From IMG/VR virus record IMGVR_UViG_3300027714_001892, positions 1 through 21,753 of that record: 21,753 nt of DNA; one strand, 5' to 3'. Both the position numbers and the translations under genes were made by a program. The notes under the pieces are model-generated. The model saw nothing but the letters and a program-made list of their open reading frames with translations, had not been told where the DNA came from and made no database searches. Source of the stretch: a virus. Shown here in pieces: positions 7,546 through 14,378 of the stretch. How positions within the stretch are numbered: position 1 is the stretch's first letter; each line of letters begins with the position of its first letter.

Positions 7546-7563
7546 GAAGTTAGATTTAACTTC
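7546..7563 (+). other. Hairpin in the gap after the AT-hook gene
   Basis: GAAGTTA and TAACTTC form a perfect 7-base-pair stem around the loop GATT. It is not followed by a T run, so it is not a standard intrinsic terminator. It lies in a 106-base gap in which no gene is seen. Confidence 0.35.
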
Positions 7564-7590
7564 AGTAAATAACTTTCTAGTCTAGTTCTT

Positions 7591-7600
7591 CTCCATGGAG
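7591..7600 (+). promoter_or_regulatory. Palindrome covering the ribosome binding site of the 7612 gene
   Basis: CTCCATGGAG is a perfect 10-base palindrome whose second half contains GGAG, the only Shine-Dalgarno-like sequence before the ATG at 7612 (11 bases away). Pairing of CTCC with GGAG, within or between transcripts, could mask it. A functional role is an inference. Confidence 0.3.
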
Positions 7601-7611
7601 TAAAATTAATT

Positions 7612-9186
7612 ATGGCAACAAATGAAAATCAGACTGCATCGCAGTTTGCACAACAAGCACCCGAACCTACTGAACTGGAAAGAATCCAACAAAGGATTGC
7701 AGAGTTCAAGATAGGATTCACAATCAACAGTGCTGGTGTTATCAACGCACTAGTCCAATCACATCTACAAAGTGGTAAGGTAACCCAAGGAGAACTTGTT
7801 CCCCTAGACACGGTTACTAGAGAATATGCTGTAGGTCAAGAAGAATACAATCAGATGATTGCAAATGCTCAACGTAGAGCAGAAGAACTTCAGGCTGCAG
7901 ATAGACTTGCAAAAGCAGAACAACTTGCAGCTCGTCAAAGAGAACAAGATGACAAAATGTCTGCTGAGAGAGTTAGAAGAAAAGAGGCTGACCTTAAGGT
8001 TGCACAACTAGAAGCAGTTCTTGCTTCACACGGAATCAACATGGACTTAAATGGCGACGGAGTCATTGGAGTTAAGAAGGGTGAATTAAACTCTGAAGGA
8101 TTCGTACAGTTGTCAGCAGAAGAGATTGGTGTACTTGCAAAACAGCATGGATACGAAATCCCAACTCCACCCCCAGTAGTACAAACACCTCTTGCACCTA
8201 GAACAGAGTCTAAGAGAAGTGGAGCATTCGGTCTTGCACGTGCAATGAACCCCGACGATGGTACCAGTGAAGTAGCAACAGAAGAACCATACGTTCCTCA
8301 TGACACTCCACAATCACATACCAAAGTTGAATCAAAAATAGTACCAGTGGCACCATTATCAGCAGGGGTTGACTCTGCACCATACGAACATCGTATGCCA
8401 GTACCAACAGAATCAGAGTTGCCTCATCACAGGCGTCCTCAGATACAGGAAACTATCCAACCAGCAGAAGAAACATTTGATACCCCAGCAGTTGAGACAC
8501 CAATCTTTCAACCAGCAGGAACATCATTTGAATCGTTCTTAGATGAAGTTGAAAAGGTTTCTGAAGTTGCAGAGGCAGATGAAAAGGTTGCATTCGATAC
8601 TCAAGTTGCCGAAGCAAAGAAATCCTTTTCAGAGTGGACAGAAGAAAACATCCAAGCTGAAGAAGACCAAGGTTTTGAAATATCAGATGAAGTAGAACCA
8701 TTAGGTTTAACACAGGAAGAAGACAGGGCAATTGAAAGGGTTGAATCAACTCTTGCAAAACCAGTAATCACAGGTGGTAACTTTAAACCTAGAGCAGAAA
8801 CTTTATCTACAGGACAGACAGTAGAAGCACCAGTAGAAAAAACTATCCCTTCTTTCGACAGTGAAGAAGAGTTACTTGCAAACTTGCAAGCCAAGATAGA
8901 TGCACAGACAGATATGGAAGAAGAAGAATCTTTTGACGAGATTACAATTCCTTCAAGTGCAGAACTAGATGCAATGTCTAAGACACAAATTAAGAAGGCT
9001 GCTGAGAGTTTAGAGTTTGAAGTATCAACCTCGAATACTAAAGCAGAAATGATTGAGTCGTTTCAGACTCAGACCGATGACCTAATCCAATCTTTACAGG
9101 ATGACGGTTCATTTGTATCAGCAGTAGACAGTGACGAAGAGACAGATAATGACAATGATACTGTGCGAGACGGTGGATACTTCTAA
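7612..9186 (+). CDS. Long modular protein: coiled coil, EF-hand-like loop, disordered middle, SAP/HeH-like end
   Basis: This 524-residue protein has no recognised family but clear architecture. Residues about 75-135 form a charged coiled coil (AQRRAEELQAADRLAKAEQ). Residues about 145-153 are DLNGDGVIG, which resembles a calcium-binding EF-hand or dockerin loop although the usual acidic residue at position 12 is Lys. Residues about 190-420 are rich in Pro, Glu, Ala and Thr and likely disordered. Residues about 447-485 (AELDAMSKTQIKKAAESLEF and following) look like a SAP, HeH or Rho-N type helix-extended loop-helix that often binds nucleic acid. The C-terminus is very acidic. It may be a DNA- or head-associated scaffold, but no function is claimed. 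The next gene begins inside its last 40 bases. Confidence 0.8.
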   Translation: MATNENQTASQFAQQAPEPTELERIQQRIAEFKIGFTINSAGVINALVQSHLQSGKVTQGELVPLDTVTREYAVGQEEYNQMIANAQRRAEELQAADRLAKAEQLAARQREQDDKMSAERVRRKEADLKVAQLEAVLASHGINMDLNGDGVIGVKKGELNSEGFVQLSAEEIGVLAKQHGYEIPTPPPVVQTPLAPRTESKRSGAFGLARAMNPDDGTSEVATEEPYVPHDTPQSHTKVESKIVPVAPLSAGVDSAPYEHRMPVPTESELPHHRRPQIQETIQPAEETFDTPAVETPIFQPAGTSFESFLDEVEKVSEVAEADEKVAFDTQVAEAKKSFSEWTEENIQAEEDQGFEISDEVEPLGLTQEEDRAIERVESTLAKPVITGGNFKPRAETLSTGQTVEAPVEKTIPSFDSEEELLANLQAKIDAQTDMEEEESFDEITIPSSAELDAMSKTQIKKAAESLEFEVSTSNTKAEMIESFQTQTDDLIQSLQDDGSFVSAVDSDEETDNDNDTVRDGGYF

Positions 9187-9595
9187 GAAATCAGAAGTAC
9201 TACCCCTCGATTTAAAAAAAGTAAGTCCAAGATACGAAGAACGTTTATCCAATATAGAGGATGACGTTCTTCGTTTTAATTTCCCCCTAGAATACACAAT
9301 ACGATTAGGTATCCAATTCGATACCCCCCATGTCTTTTTATATGAAGAAGACGGTGACCTAGTTTTCTCTAGTCACGATTTAAAAAAACAAGGACTGTTA
9401 CTTCGTCCTTACCTTTACAATAGACACGGCGACCCAAGAAGCTGTAAAATTAGTGAAGAGAAGTCAGCACAATTTTTTATTATACCCAAGTACTTTGCAG
9501 AAGGATTTAACGTAGGTGACAACATCAACTTTTCTTACCACGAACAATTATTGGATGAACAGGAACGTCATATCAGAGTCAAGTGTGTCAAGTAA
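9149..9595 (+). CDS. Hypothetical protein
   Basis: This soluble protein of about 148 residues has alternating hydrophobic and charged strands (EYTIRLGIQFDTPHVFLYEE near residue 45) and suggests a small beta-rich domain. No family is recognised. Several starts are possible: GTG at 9131, ATG at 9149 and 9155, GTG at 9173. ATG 9149 is chosen because GAAGAG lies 7 bases before it. It overlaps the 3' end of the long modular gene by 38 bases and is itself overlapped by the radical SAM gene, so all three are probably co-expressed. Confidence 0.6.
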   Translation: MTMILCETVDTSKKSEVLPLDLKKVSPRYEERLSNIEDDVLRFNFPLEYTIRLGIQFDTPHVFLYEEDGDLVFSSHDLKKQGLLLRPYLYNRHGDPRSCKISEEKSAQFFIIPKYFAEGFNVGDNINFSYHEQLLDEQERHIRVKCVK

Positions 9596-10505
9596 TATTC
9601 CTATTACTGCAGTTGACCAACACGACTTCCTTGCACATCGAAGAGAACAAGAGAGTAAACATTGGGATAGACAGACACAACTTACAGAGTTAAGTTCTAT
9701 CATCACGGTAGAGGTTAACACGACAGAGTTATGTAACAGGACGTGTTCATTTTGTCCTCGTGCCGACCCTTCAGTATTCGGAAATAGAAATTTACATATG
9801 ACTCCCAAGGCTGCAAGAATCATTGGTGAGGAATTACATGAGAATGGATTCTCGGGCAAGATATCTTTAAGTGGTTACGGAGAGAATTTACTTAACCCAC
9901 AGTTCAGAGAAATTGTACGTACCTTTAGAGAAACAGTTCCACTTGCTACATTAGAATGTAACACGAACGGAGATAAACTTACTAGAGAGTATGCAGAGGA
10001 ATTATTAAACGACAGTGGACTAGATTTACTTTACATTAATCTATACGATGGTGTAGAGCAGATAGAACACTTTGACGAAGTAATGAAAACGATTCCCGAA
10101 GCAAGATACAGATACAGAATGCATTGGGGTGATTTTGAGACCCACGGACTCATCCTAAATAACCGTAGTGGTATGATGGATTGGGTTGGTATCGAAGACA
10201 GTACTATAGAAGCTCTTAAAGGTAAAGTGTGTCACTACCCATTCTATAAAATGTTTGTCGACTGGAACGGAGACGTTCTATTCTGTTCAAACGATTGGGG
10301 TAGAGAACATGTCGTAGGCAATCTTTGTACTCAGTCACTACATGATGTTTGGTTCAGTAAACCAATGAACAAGATACGTAAGAAGTTAATCAAGGGAAAT
10401 AGAGATATGTCACCATGCAATAAATGTAGTGTTGACGGTACTCTATTTGGTAAAGAAAGTTTTGAATTAGTAAAGGGATACTATGAACGTAATAATAACA
10501 GGTAG
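9585..10505 (+). CDS. Radical SAM enzyme with SPASM-like C-terminal domain
   Basis: The radical SAM cluster motif CX3CX2C is seen in CNRTCSFCP (Cys50, Cys54, Cys57), which binds a 4Fe-4S cluster and S-adenosylmethionine to make a 5'-deoxyadenosyl radical. Family glycines follow in ISLSGYGENLLNP, and CNTNGDKLT fits the core barrel. After about residue 215, CHYPFYKMFVDWNGDVLFC, the GNLCTQSLHDVW segment and CNKC resemble a SPASM auxiliary-cluster domain found in peptide- and sugar-modifying enzymes. Substrate is unknown. The frame is open to ATGs at 9516 and 9555; the GTG at 9585 is chosen because it shortens overlap with the previous gene to 11 bases, but this is uncertain. The SDR gene overlaps its end, suggesting a shared pathway. 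Confidence 0.88.
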   Translation: MSSNIPITAVDQHDFLAHRREQESKHWDRQTQLTELSSIITVEVNTTELCNRTCSFCPRADPSVFGNRNLHMTPKAARIIGEELHENGFSGKISLSGYGENLLNPQFREIVRTFRETVPLATLECNTNGDKLTREYAEELLNDSGLDLLYINLYDGVEQIEHFDEVMKTIPEARYRYRMHWGDFETHGLILNNRSGMMDWVGIEDSTIEALKGKVCHYPFYKMFVDWNGDVLFCSNDWGREHVVGNLCTQSLHDVWFSKPMNKIRKKLIKGNRDMSPCNKCSVDGTLFGKESFELVKGYYERNNNR

Positions 10506-11073
10506 TACAGGTCTTGCACAATGCATAGGTGATGTAATTTCAAAGACTCCATATGTTGGAACAATACATCTAGTCTATCATGCACGTATAGAGAGTATAC
10601 TCAACGATGAAATCGATTGGGATGGATACGATACGTTTATCAATTGCGCCCACGTAGACTTCCAACAGAGTTTCTTATTAATGAAAGCTTTCACTGAATG
10701 GAGAGATGATAAAACAAAAACAATCATCAACATATCATCACGAGCTGCCAATGCAAACATATCTAAAGGGTACATGTACTCCGCTCAGAAAGCAGCGTTG
10801 AATCATTTGTCAAATAACCTAACATGGAACTCAGATAAAAAATGTAGAATCACTACAATGAATCTAGGTCTTTTAAATCATCCCGACATACCATCTACTT
10901 CACATAACGAAGTTGCAAGTTGGATATACTCACATTGTACAGGTAGTAAACATATAGACATCCCCGAGATTACACTACAGAACTCAGAGAACTATCTACA
11001 GGTACAATCAGATAAACAAACACTTAAAGATATTGAAACTCTTAATAAAACGTTTTATCATTTACATACATAA
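10483..11073 (+). CDS. Short-chain dehydrogenase/reductase (SDR)
   Basis: This 196-residue protein has the SDR Rossmann signatures: a nucleotide-binding ITGSTGLAQCIG at residue 5, FINCAH near 53 in place of NNAG, INISSRAA near 83 with the catalytic Ser, and YSAQKAAL near 99 with the catalytic Tyr and Lys in YX3K. It is shorter than typical SDRs (about 250), lacking part of the C-terminal substrate lid. The reaction would be NAD(P)-dependent oxidation or reduction of an unknown alcohol or carbonyl. AAGGG precedes the ATG by about 6 bases, and the start overlaps the radical SAM gene by 23 bases. SDRs of this short type are known in T4-like marine phages. Confidence 0.85.
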   Translation: MNVIITGSTGLAQCIGDVISKTPYVGTIHLVYHARIESILNDEIDWDGYDTFINCAHVDFQQSFLLMKAFTEWRDDKTKTIINISSRAANANISKGYMYSAQKAALNHLSNNLTWNSDKKCRITTMNLGLLNHPDIPSTSHNEVASWIYSHCTGSKHIDIPEITLQNSENYLQVQSDKQTLKDIETLNKTFYHLHT

Positions 11074-11075
11074 GA

Positions 11076-11083
11076 CCTAAATA
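11076..11083 (+). promoter_or_regulatory. Late-like CCTAAATA box
   Basis: CCTAAATA matches TATAAATA at 6 of 8 positions, lies wholly in the 15-base gap after the SDR gene and stands 5 bases before the ATG at 11089. No Shine-Dalgarno sequence is present. It is a weak candidate taken alone. Confidence 0.25.
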
Positions 11084-11088
11084 CCTAT

Positions 11089-11334
11089 ATGACAGACTAT
11101 AACGATTTCGGATTTACAGCGATGGATGCAGATGAACTTGCAGCCATTGATACTAAGATTATTGAGAAGACTACTACTGCAACGGAAGTAATCAAGAAAC
11201 TCGATGATTTTGTCAGACCCCTACTTGAGAATCTTGCAAAGGATTCAGACAAGGACTATATCTATTGGCCTAATAGAGTAGACATCATAAACTCCAAGTT
11301 AAAAGAATTGGACGAAATACAAAAAAAACTATAA
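11089..11334 (+). CDS. Small conserved T4-like phage protein
   Basis: This 81-residue helical protein begins TDYNDFGFTAMDADELAA and contains the YIYWPNR signature near residue 64, which I recall from a small conserved protein of T4-like cyanophages with the same start and length. Its function is unknown. It has no membrane segment. It follows the SDR gene after 15 bases and closes this gene cluster; the next gene has its own promoter. Confidence 0.7.
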   Translation: MTDYNDFGFTAMDADELAAIDTKIIEKTTTATEVIKKLDDFVRPLLENLAKDSDKDYIYWPNRVDIINSKLKELDEIQKKL

Positions 11335-11340
11335 AAGGCC

Positions 11341-11370
11341 TATACAGCACCCCCCGCTTTTTGTTATACT
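11341..11370 (+). promoter_or_regulatory. Promoter of the 18-base spacer class
   Basis: The weak -35 TATACA (11341-11346) and -10 TATACT (11365-11370) are separated by 18 bases (GCACCCCCCGCTTTTTGT). The C-run followed by GCTTT matches the spacers of promoters at 5408, 11668 and 12737 position for position. It lies in the 73-base gap before the gene at 11408. Confidence 0.65.
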
Positions 11371-11407
11371 AGACTCTTAAATAAACAATTAAACTTAGGA
11401 GTTAATA

Positions 11408-11665
11408 ATGGAAAGAAGTATCTATTCATCCCCCGAACAAGAAATGAAAATCGTCAAACTAGGACGTAGCCTAATCACGGCATGTGAGATGGGTGAACTA
11501 CATGCAGGCAATGATGAAGACTCATTACTGTTATGGAATGCAGCGGTCACAGCTGGAAACAAAATGACAAGTATAGGATTAACGTATTCACGATTTTCAT
11601 CAGCAGATGATTTGACTCCTTTAGAAAAGAGAGCAGTATCAATGTATCTAGACGGCCAAGATTAG
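11408..11665 (+). CDS. Small hypothetical protein
   Basis: This 85-residue soluble, mostly helical protein (KIVKLGRSLITACEMGELHA near residue 14) has no recognised family. The start has a strong Shine-Dalgarno sequence, TAGGAG, about 7 bases upstream. It is the first gene behind the promoter at 11341 and is followed within 3 bases by another promoter of the same class, so it may form a short single-gene transcription unit. Small genes under strong phage promoters are often host-takeover factors, but nothing in this protein shows that. Confidence 0.65.
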   Translation: MERSIYSSPEQEMKIVKLGRSLITACEMGELHAGNDEDSLLLWNAAVTAGNKMTSIGLTYSRFSSADDLTPLEKRAVSMYLDGQD

Positions 11666-11667
11666 CC

Positions 11668-11697
11668 TTGACGATGCCCCCAGCTTTTTGGTATACT
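11668..11697 (+). promoter_or_regulatory. Promoter of the 18-base spacer class
   Basis: TTGACG (11668-11673) and TATACT (11692-11697) flank an 18-base spacer, ATGCCCCCAGCTTTTTGG. The -10 and the following bases form TATACTATGTATATAATGA, a 19-base sequence repeated exactly at the promoter at 12761. Predicted +1 is about 11704, giving a leader of about 27 bases with a ribosome binding site. Confidence 0.8.
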
Positions 11698-11730
11698 ATG
11701 TATATAATGAAAAATCAAAAGGAAAAAAAT

Positions 11731-11997
11731 ATGAATGTTCAAACTATAAAAAAAGCAATGTTAACAATGTCTCAAAGTGATTTGAGTGAAATTGTTCACT
11801 ATGCAAATCAGATAAAACAAGTATCTGCAACGGCAACTTTCTCAGTTGGTCAGTCAGTATACGTAGTTCAAAAGACTAAGTCTACTCCTGCCAAGATTCT
11901 GAAAATGAATACCAAGAAAGCAGTTGTTGAAATGAACTGGCAAGGAAGGGGACTTTCAAAAGTCAATGTTCCTTACTCAATGTTGGAGGCAGCGTAA
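11731..11997 (+). CDS. Small SH3/KOW-like hypothetical protein
   Basis: This 88-residue protein has an N-terminal helix pair (QTIKKAMLTMSQSDLSEIV) and a C-terminal small barrel (FSVGQSVYVVQKTKSTPAKI) of KOW or SH3 type, a layout I recall from small T4-like cyanophage proteins. Function is unknown; such barrels often bind RNA or DNA. An in-frame ATG at 11668 exists, but it lies inside the promoter, so 11731 is chosen, with AAAAGG about 9 bases upstream. The stop overlaps the next ATG (TAATG). Confidence 0.7.
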   Translation: MNVQTIKKAMLTMSQSDLSEIVHYANQIKQVSATATFSVGQSVYVVQKTKSTPAKILKMNTKKAVVEMNWQGRGLSKVNVPYSMLEAA

Positions 11998-12008
11998 TGA
12001 AATTATCA
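11990..12008 (+). repeat. Direct repeat copy 1 over a start codon
   Basis: The 19 bases CAGCGTAATGAAATTATCA recur exactly at 12038-12056, 48 bases away and in the same reading frame. This copy includes the stop of the upstream gene and the start (ATG at 11997) of the next, encoding MKLS. Confidence 0.9.
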
Positions 12009-12455
12009 ATTCCAGCCAGCAAAGTCATCCAGGCAGTCAGCGTAATGAAATTATCAGCACTAGTTGAAGAGGTTAATCAAGAACAAGAACTCTTAGAGTT
12101 GTGTGATAAACTTTGCAAAGATTTGTACACCGTACATTGTGAATCGTATCCAAGCTTGGACTACTACTCTTGGAGTGTTAACACTCAAGGTAGGAAGTAC
12201 ATTAAGATAATTGCCAACAGTGGTAATCAAGATTCTGTTTGGGGATTTATCAATAAGAAAGAATTCACTAAAGTCAGAAAAATGGAAAGAGTGAATGGCA
12301 TCGTTGAGAAGGAAGTCCTTTTCAAAGTGGGTGACGTTCTTGCATCGGCTGGATGGGCAACCCCATCACTGAATGCACCAAGGGGAAATCTGCTGATGGA
12401 AGGTGGATATCCAGTTACTAGAGGAAATCAACATGGGCCACACTACTTAGTATGA
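11997..12455 (+). CDS. Hypothetical protein with duplicated start region
   Basis: This 152-residue soluble protein is not recognised. It contains Trp- and Tyr-rich stretches (SYPSLDYYSWSVNTQG near residue 51) and a Gly/His-rich C-terminus. Its first 20 residues carry MKLS twice, at residues 1 and 17, because of a 19-base in-frame direct repeat. The first start is preferred since GGAGG lies 7 bases before it; the second ATG at 12045 has only a weak site. The end overlaps the next gene by ATGA. Confidence 0.65.
   Translation: MKLSIPASKVIQAVSVMKLSALVEEVNQEQELLELCDKLCKDLYTVHCESYPSLDYYSWSVNTQGRKYIKIIANSGNQDSVWGFINKKEFTKVRKMERVNGIVEKEVLFKVGDVLASAGWATPSLNAPRGNLLMEGGYPVTRGNQHGPHYLV
12038..12056 (+). 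repeat. Direct repeat copy 2
   Basis: This is the second exact copy of CAGCGTAATGAAATTATCA, inside the gene that starts at 11997. It offers an in-frame alternative ATG at 12045. Confidence 0.9.
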
Positions 12456-12751
12456 GTCAATTAAAGTATAGTAAAATAGAACTTGAGAATTCGAAAAGGA
12501 TTTTCAAGTCCGCCACCCCCAAACACACCCTTGACTGGTACGTGAAATGGGTGGCATCCGTCTTCGTCTTATCGGCTATGTCTATGAGAGGAATCGAGGG
12601 GTATCACATGTACGACTTAGGTTTATCCTTTGTTGGTATCATGTTATGGTTATGGGTTTCCATACTGTGGCATGACCGTGCATTGATTATGTTAAATGGA
12701 GCTGGGTTGTTATTCCTTGCAAAGAATATCTTTGCCTTGACAATGACTTAA
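12452..12751 (+). CDS. Small multi-span membrane protein
   Basis: This 99-residue protein has a polar N-terminal 28 residues and then about three hydrophobic segments (WYVKWVASVFVLSAMS near residue 29, LSFVGIMLWLWVSILW near 58, MLNGAGLLFLAKNIFAL near 80). No family is recognised; the size would suit a small integral membrane protein such as a holin, but no other holin evidence is seen. It overlaps the previous gene by ATGA. The -35 of the next promoter lies inside its last codons. Confidence 0.6.
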   Translation: MSQLKYSKIELENSKRIFKSATPKHTLDWYVKWVASVFVLSAMSMRGIEGYHMYDLGLSFVGIMLWLWVSILWHDRALIMLNGAGLLFLAKNIFALTMT

Positions 12752-12766
12752 GCTTTATGTTATACT
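12737..12766 (+). promoter_or_regulatory. Promoter of the 18-base spacer class
   Basis: TTGACA (12737-12742) and TATACT (12761-12766) flank an 18-base spacer, ATGACTTAAGCTTTATGT. The -10 and the next 13 bases are identical to those of the promoter at 11668. The -35 overlaps the end of the upstream coding region. Predicted +1 is about 12773, leaving a short leader before the ATG at 12802. Confidence 0.85.
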
Positions 12767-12801
12767 ATGTATATAATGAGAAACCAAGAGAGAAATAAAA
12801 T

Positions 12802-13323
12802 ATGTTAAACCTACTAATCAATACCCAGTACAAAGAAAACTATGCATCGCATAATGAGGACTATGTCCACGGTGTGTCTGAATCCTACTGGAAGTTTAAA
12901 GGTGGTTCATCATATCTTATCACAGATATTGATTTTATCAATACGGAGTATCTTGAGGCTCTCATAGCCGAGACTGCAATTATTCATTCGTATGAGAATG
13001 AGGCAGCGATGGAATACATCCTTGATTGGGAACTGATTGACGAGAATGACGTTAGTTCACGTATCGAAGAGTGGGAGACCCCTTATATTCTTGAGAAGAA
13101 CCACGAAGGTTTGTGGACTTCTAAGAAAGTCACCGACAACGGTGAACACGGATATATGAGAGAAGAAATTCTTTCTAAAGTTGCAGTATGGACTTACAAG
13201 TTAGAGTCTAGAGATATTGCAAAGTATCATGTCGAGTTCGTCATGGTAGACGGTACCAAAATCGTGGGTGAAAGAGCTCTCGGTTTGTGGTTCGAAAAAT
13301 TAAAAGAAAGTGAGGTAGCATAA
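12802..13323 (+). CDS. Phage conserved hypothetical protein
   Basis: This 173-residue acidic, soluble protein begins with INTQYKENYASHNEDYV and YWKFKGGSSYLI, a pattern I recall from a phage protein family of unknown function found in many tailed phages (TQYRENY followed by YWKFKGG). Its second half (VAVWTYKLESRDIAKYHVEF) may be a separate small domain. It is the first gene of the operon behind the promoter at 12737, with a purine-rich leader (GAGAG), and its stop overlaps the next ATG. Confidence 0.7.
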   Translation: MLNLLINTQYKENYASHNEDYVHGVSESYWKFKGGSSYLITDIDFINTEYLEALIAETAIIHSYENEAAMEYILDWELIDENDVSSRIEEWETPYILEKNHEGLWTSKKVTDNGEHGYMREEILSKVAVWTYKLESRDIAKYHVEFVMVDGTKIVGERALGLWFEKLKESEVA

Positions 13324-13682
13324 TGCTGATTAAAGAATACGAAATAGAAGATGATGGAATGTCTGGCACTTCCCTTAAGGGATATGTCACAACGACTTAT
13401 GATAAGTTGTTAGGACTCTTCGGCAAACCTACTTACATGGATGCTGACCCATATGCAAAAGTTAATTGCGAGTGGGTTCTTAATGTGAAGTACTTTGAAG
13501 AAGAAGGTATGGAAGATTACGACTACGACTATGAGACAGTCACAATTTATAACTGGAAGGACGGACACGTTCCTCTTAACGAGTGTTCTTGGCACGTAGG
13601 TGGAAAATCCTACATTGCTTCTGAACTTGCTCAACTAATAGTAGACGGCGGAATCAAAGCTGACTACAATGCAAATTCATAG
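13323..13682 (+). CDS. Phage conserved hypothetical protein
   Basis: This 119-residue acidic protein has SGTSLKGYVTTTYDKLLGLF near residue 14, then KVNCEWVLNVKYFEE, VTIYNWKDG and a closing WHVGGKSYIASEL. This order (SLxGY, LFGxP, VxxEW, TIYxWKxG, WHxGG) recurs in small proteins of many phages, whose function is unknown. GAGG lies about 8 bases before the start, which overlaps the previous stop by one base. No catalytic residues are evident. Confidence 0.75.
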   Translation: MLIKEYEIEDDGMSGTSLKGYVTTTYDKLLGLFGKPTYMDADPYAKVNCEWVLNVKYFEEEGMEDYDYDYETVTIYNWKDGHVPLNECSWHVGGKSYIASELAQLIVDGGIKADYNANS

Positions 13683-13691
13683 GAGATTATT

Positions 13692-13937
13692 ATGATGAAT
13701 AAAGACACTGCAACTTTGATTGCAAATCAAACAGGTGGTAAATTGACAGCAGATGATGTTATCAATCTTGCCGAGTACGGTACAACGGACGCTAATGACA
13801 TGCGACCTCAATCTGCACATGAGTTATTACTTGAAGAAGGTATTGCTCAAATAGACAAGGTGTTAGGAACCCATACATGTGTATGTGGTGTGGCAAATTG
13901 TCCCGATGTGTATTCACACACAACCTCAGGCGTATAA
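13692..13937 (+). CDS. Small protein with Cys/His-rich end
   Basis: This 81-residue protein has a helical N-terminus and a C-terminal HTCVCGVANC followed by SH, which could bind a metal ion, though it does not match a standard zinc-finger spacing. AGGAG lies about 5 bases before the ATG at 13692; the next in-frame ATG is at 13695. The final base of its stop is the first base of the next ATG. No family is recognised. Confidence 0.6.
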   Translation: MMNKDTATLIANQTGGKLTADDVINLAEYGTTDANDMRPQSAHELLLEEGIAQIDKVLGTHTCVCGVANCPDVYSHTTSGV

Positions 13938-14143
13938 TGGATACTGCAAACATAATTCAGATGGGTTTAATACTCATTCTAGGGTTAGTATTGTGTGCAG
14001 CCGTTATGATGCTTCTAAGGGATTCTGAAAAAAGACAAATATCTAGAAAGACAAGATTAAAAGAAGCCGACGAAGAGTGGGACAGGTTTGACAGACATAT
14101 GAAACCGATTAGAGAGGCGCAAAAGCACAGTGATAACACATAA
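13937..14143 (+). CDS. Small single-span membrane protein
   Basis: This 68-residue protein has one N-terminal membrane helix (MGLILILGLVLCAAVMMLL from residue 9) and a highly charged cytoplasmic tail (KEADEEWDRFDRHMKP). The frame is open to an ATG at 13877, but 13937 is chosen because it overlaps the previous stop (TAATG) and puts the hydrophobic helix at the N-terminus. A short N-terminal anchor with a charged tail resembles small phage membrane proteins such as spanin or superinfection-exclusion components; no such role can be assigned here. Confidence 0.55.
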   Translation: MDTANIIQMGLILILGLVLCAAVMMLLRDSEKRQISRKTRLKEADEEWDRFDRHMKPIREAQKHSDNT

Positions 14144-14378
14144 AGAAAATTATAACGGCGGAGTACAGATTGTTCACAGTTTTGAGAACGGTTTTGGTGC
14201 TTCGGTTATCAAACACAAGGGTTCATATGGATGGACTCAAGATAAATGGGAAATAATGGTACTCGAAGATGGAGAAGCCTGTTATACAACCCCAATCACC
14301 GATGATGTTATTGGATATTTGTCCGATTCGGAAGTAGAAGAGACATTGTCACAAATAGAGGACTTAGATAATGGATAA
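14130..14378 (+). CDS. Small hypothetical protein, GTG start
   Basis: This 82-residue protein begins at a GTG inside the end of the previous gene (14-base overlap). It is predicted beta-rich in its first half (NYNGGVQIVHSFENGFGASV) with an acidic C-terminal helix (SDSEVEETLSQIEDL). The composition suits a soluble domain. No family is recognised. Its end overlaps the next gene's ATG by 8 bases. Confidence 0.55.
   Translation: MITHKENYNGGVQIVHSFENGFGASVIKHKGSYGWTQDKWEIMVLEDGEACYTTPITDDVIGYLSDSEVEETLSQIEDLDNG

Noticed and set aside
8453-8894. Minus-strand open frames opposite the long modular gene
   Set aside because: They are low-complexity antisense translations of a Pro/Glu/Ala-rich region, without start signals, and the plus-strand gene is well supported.
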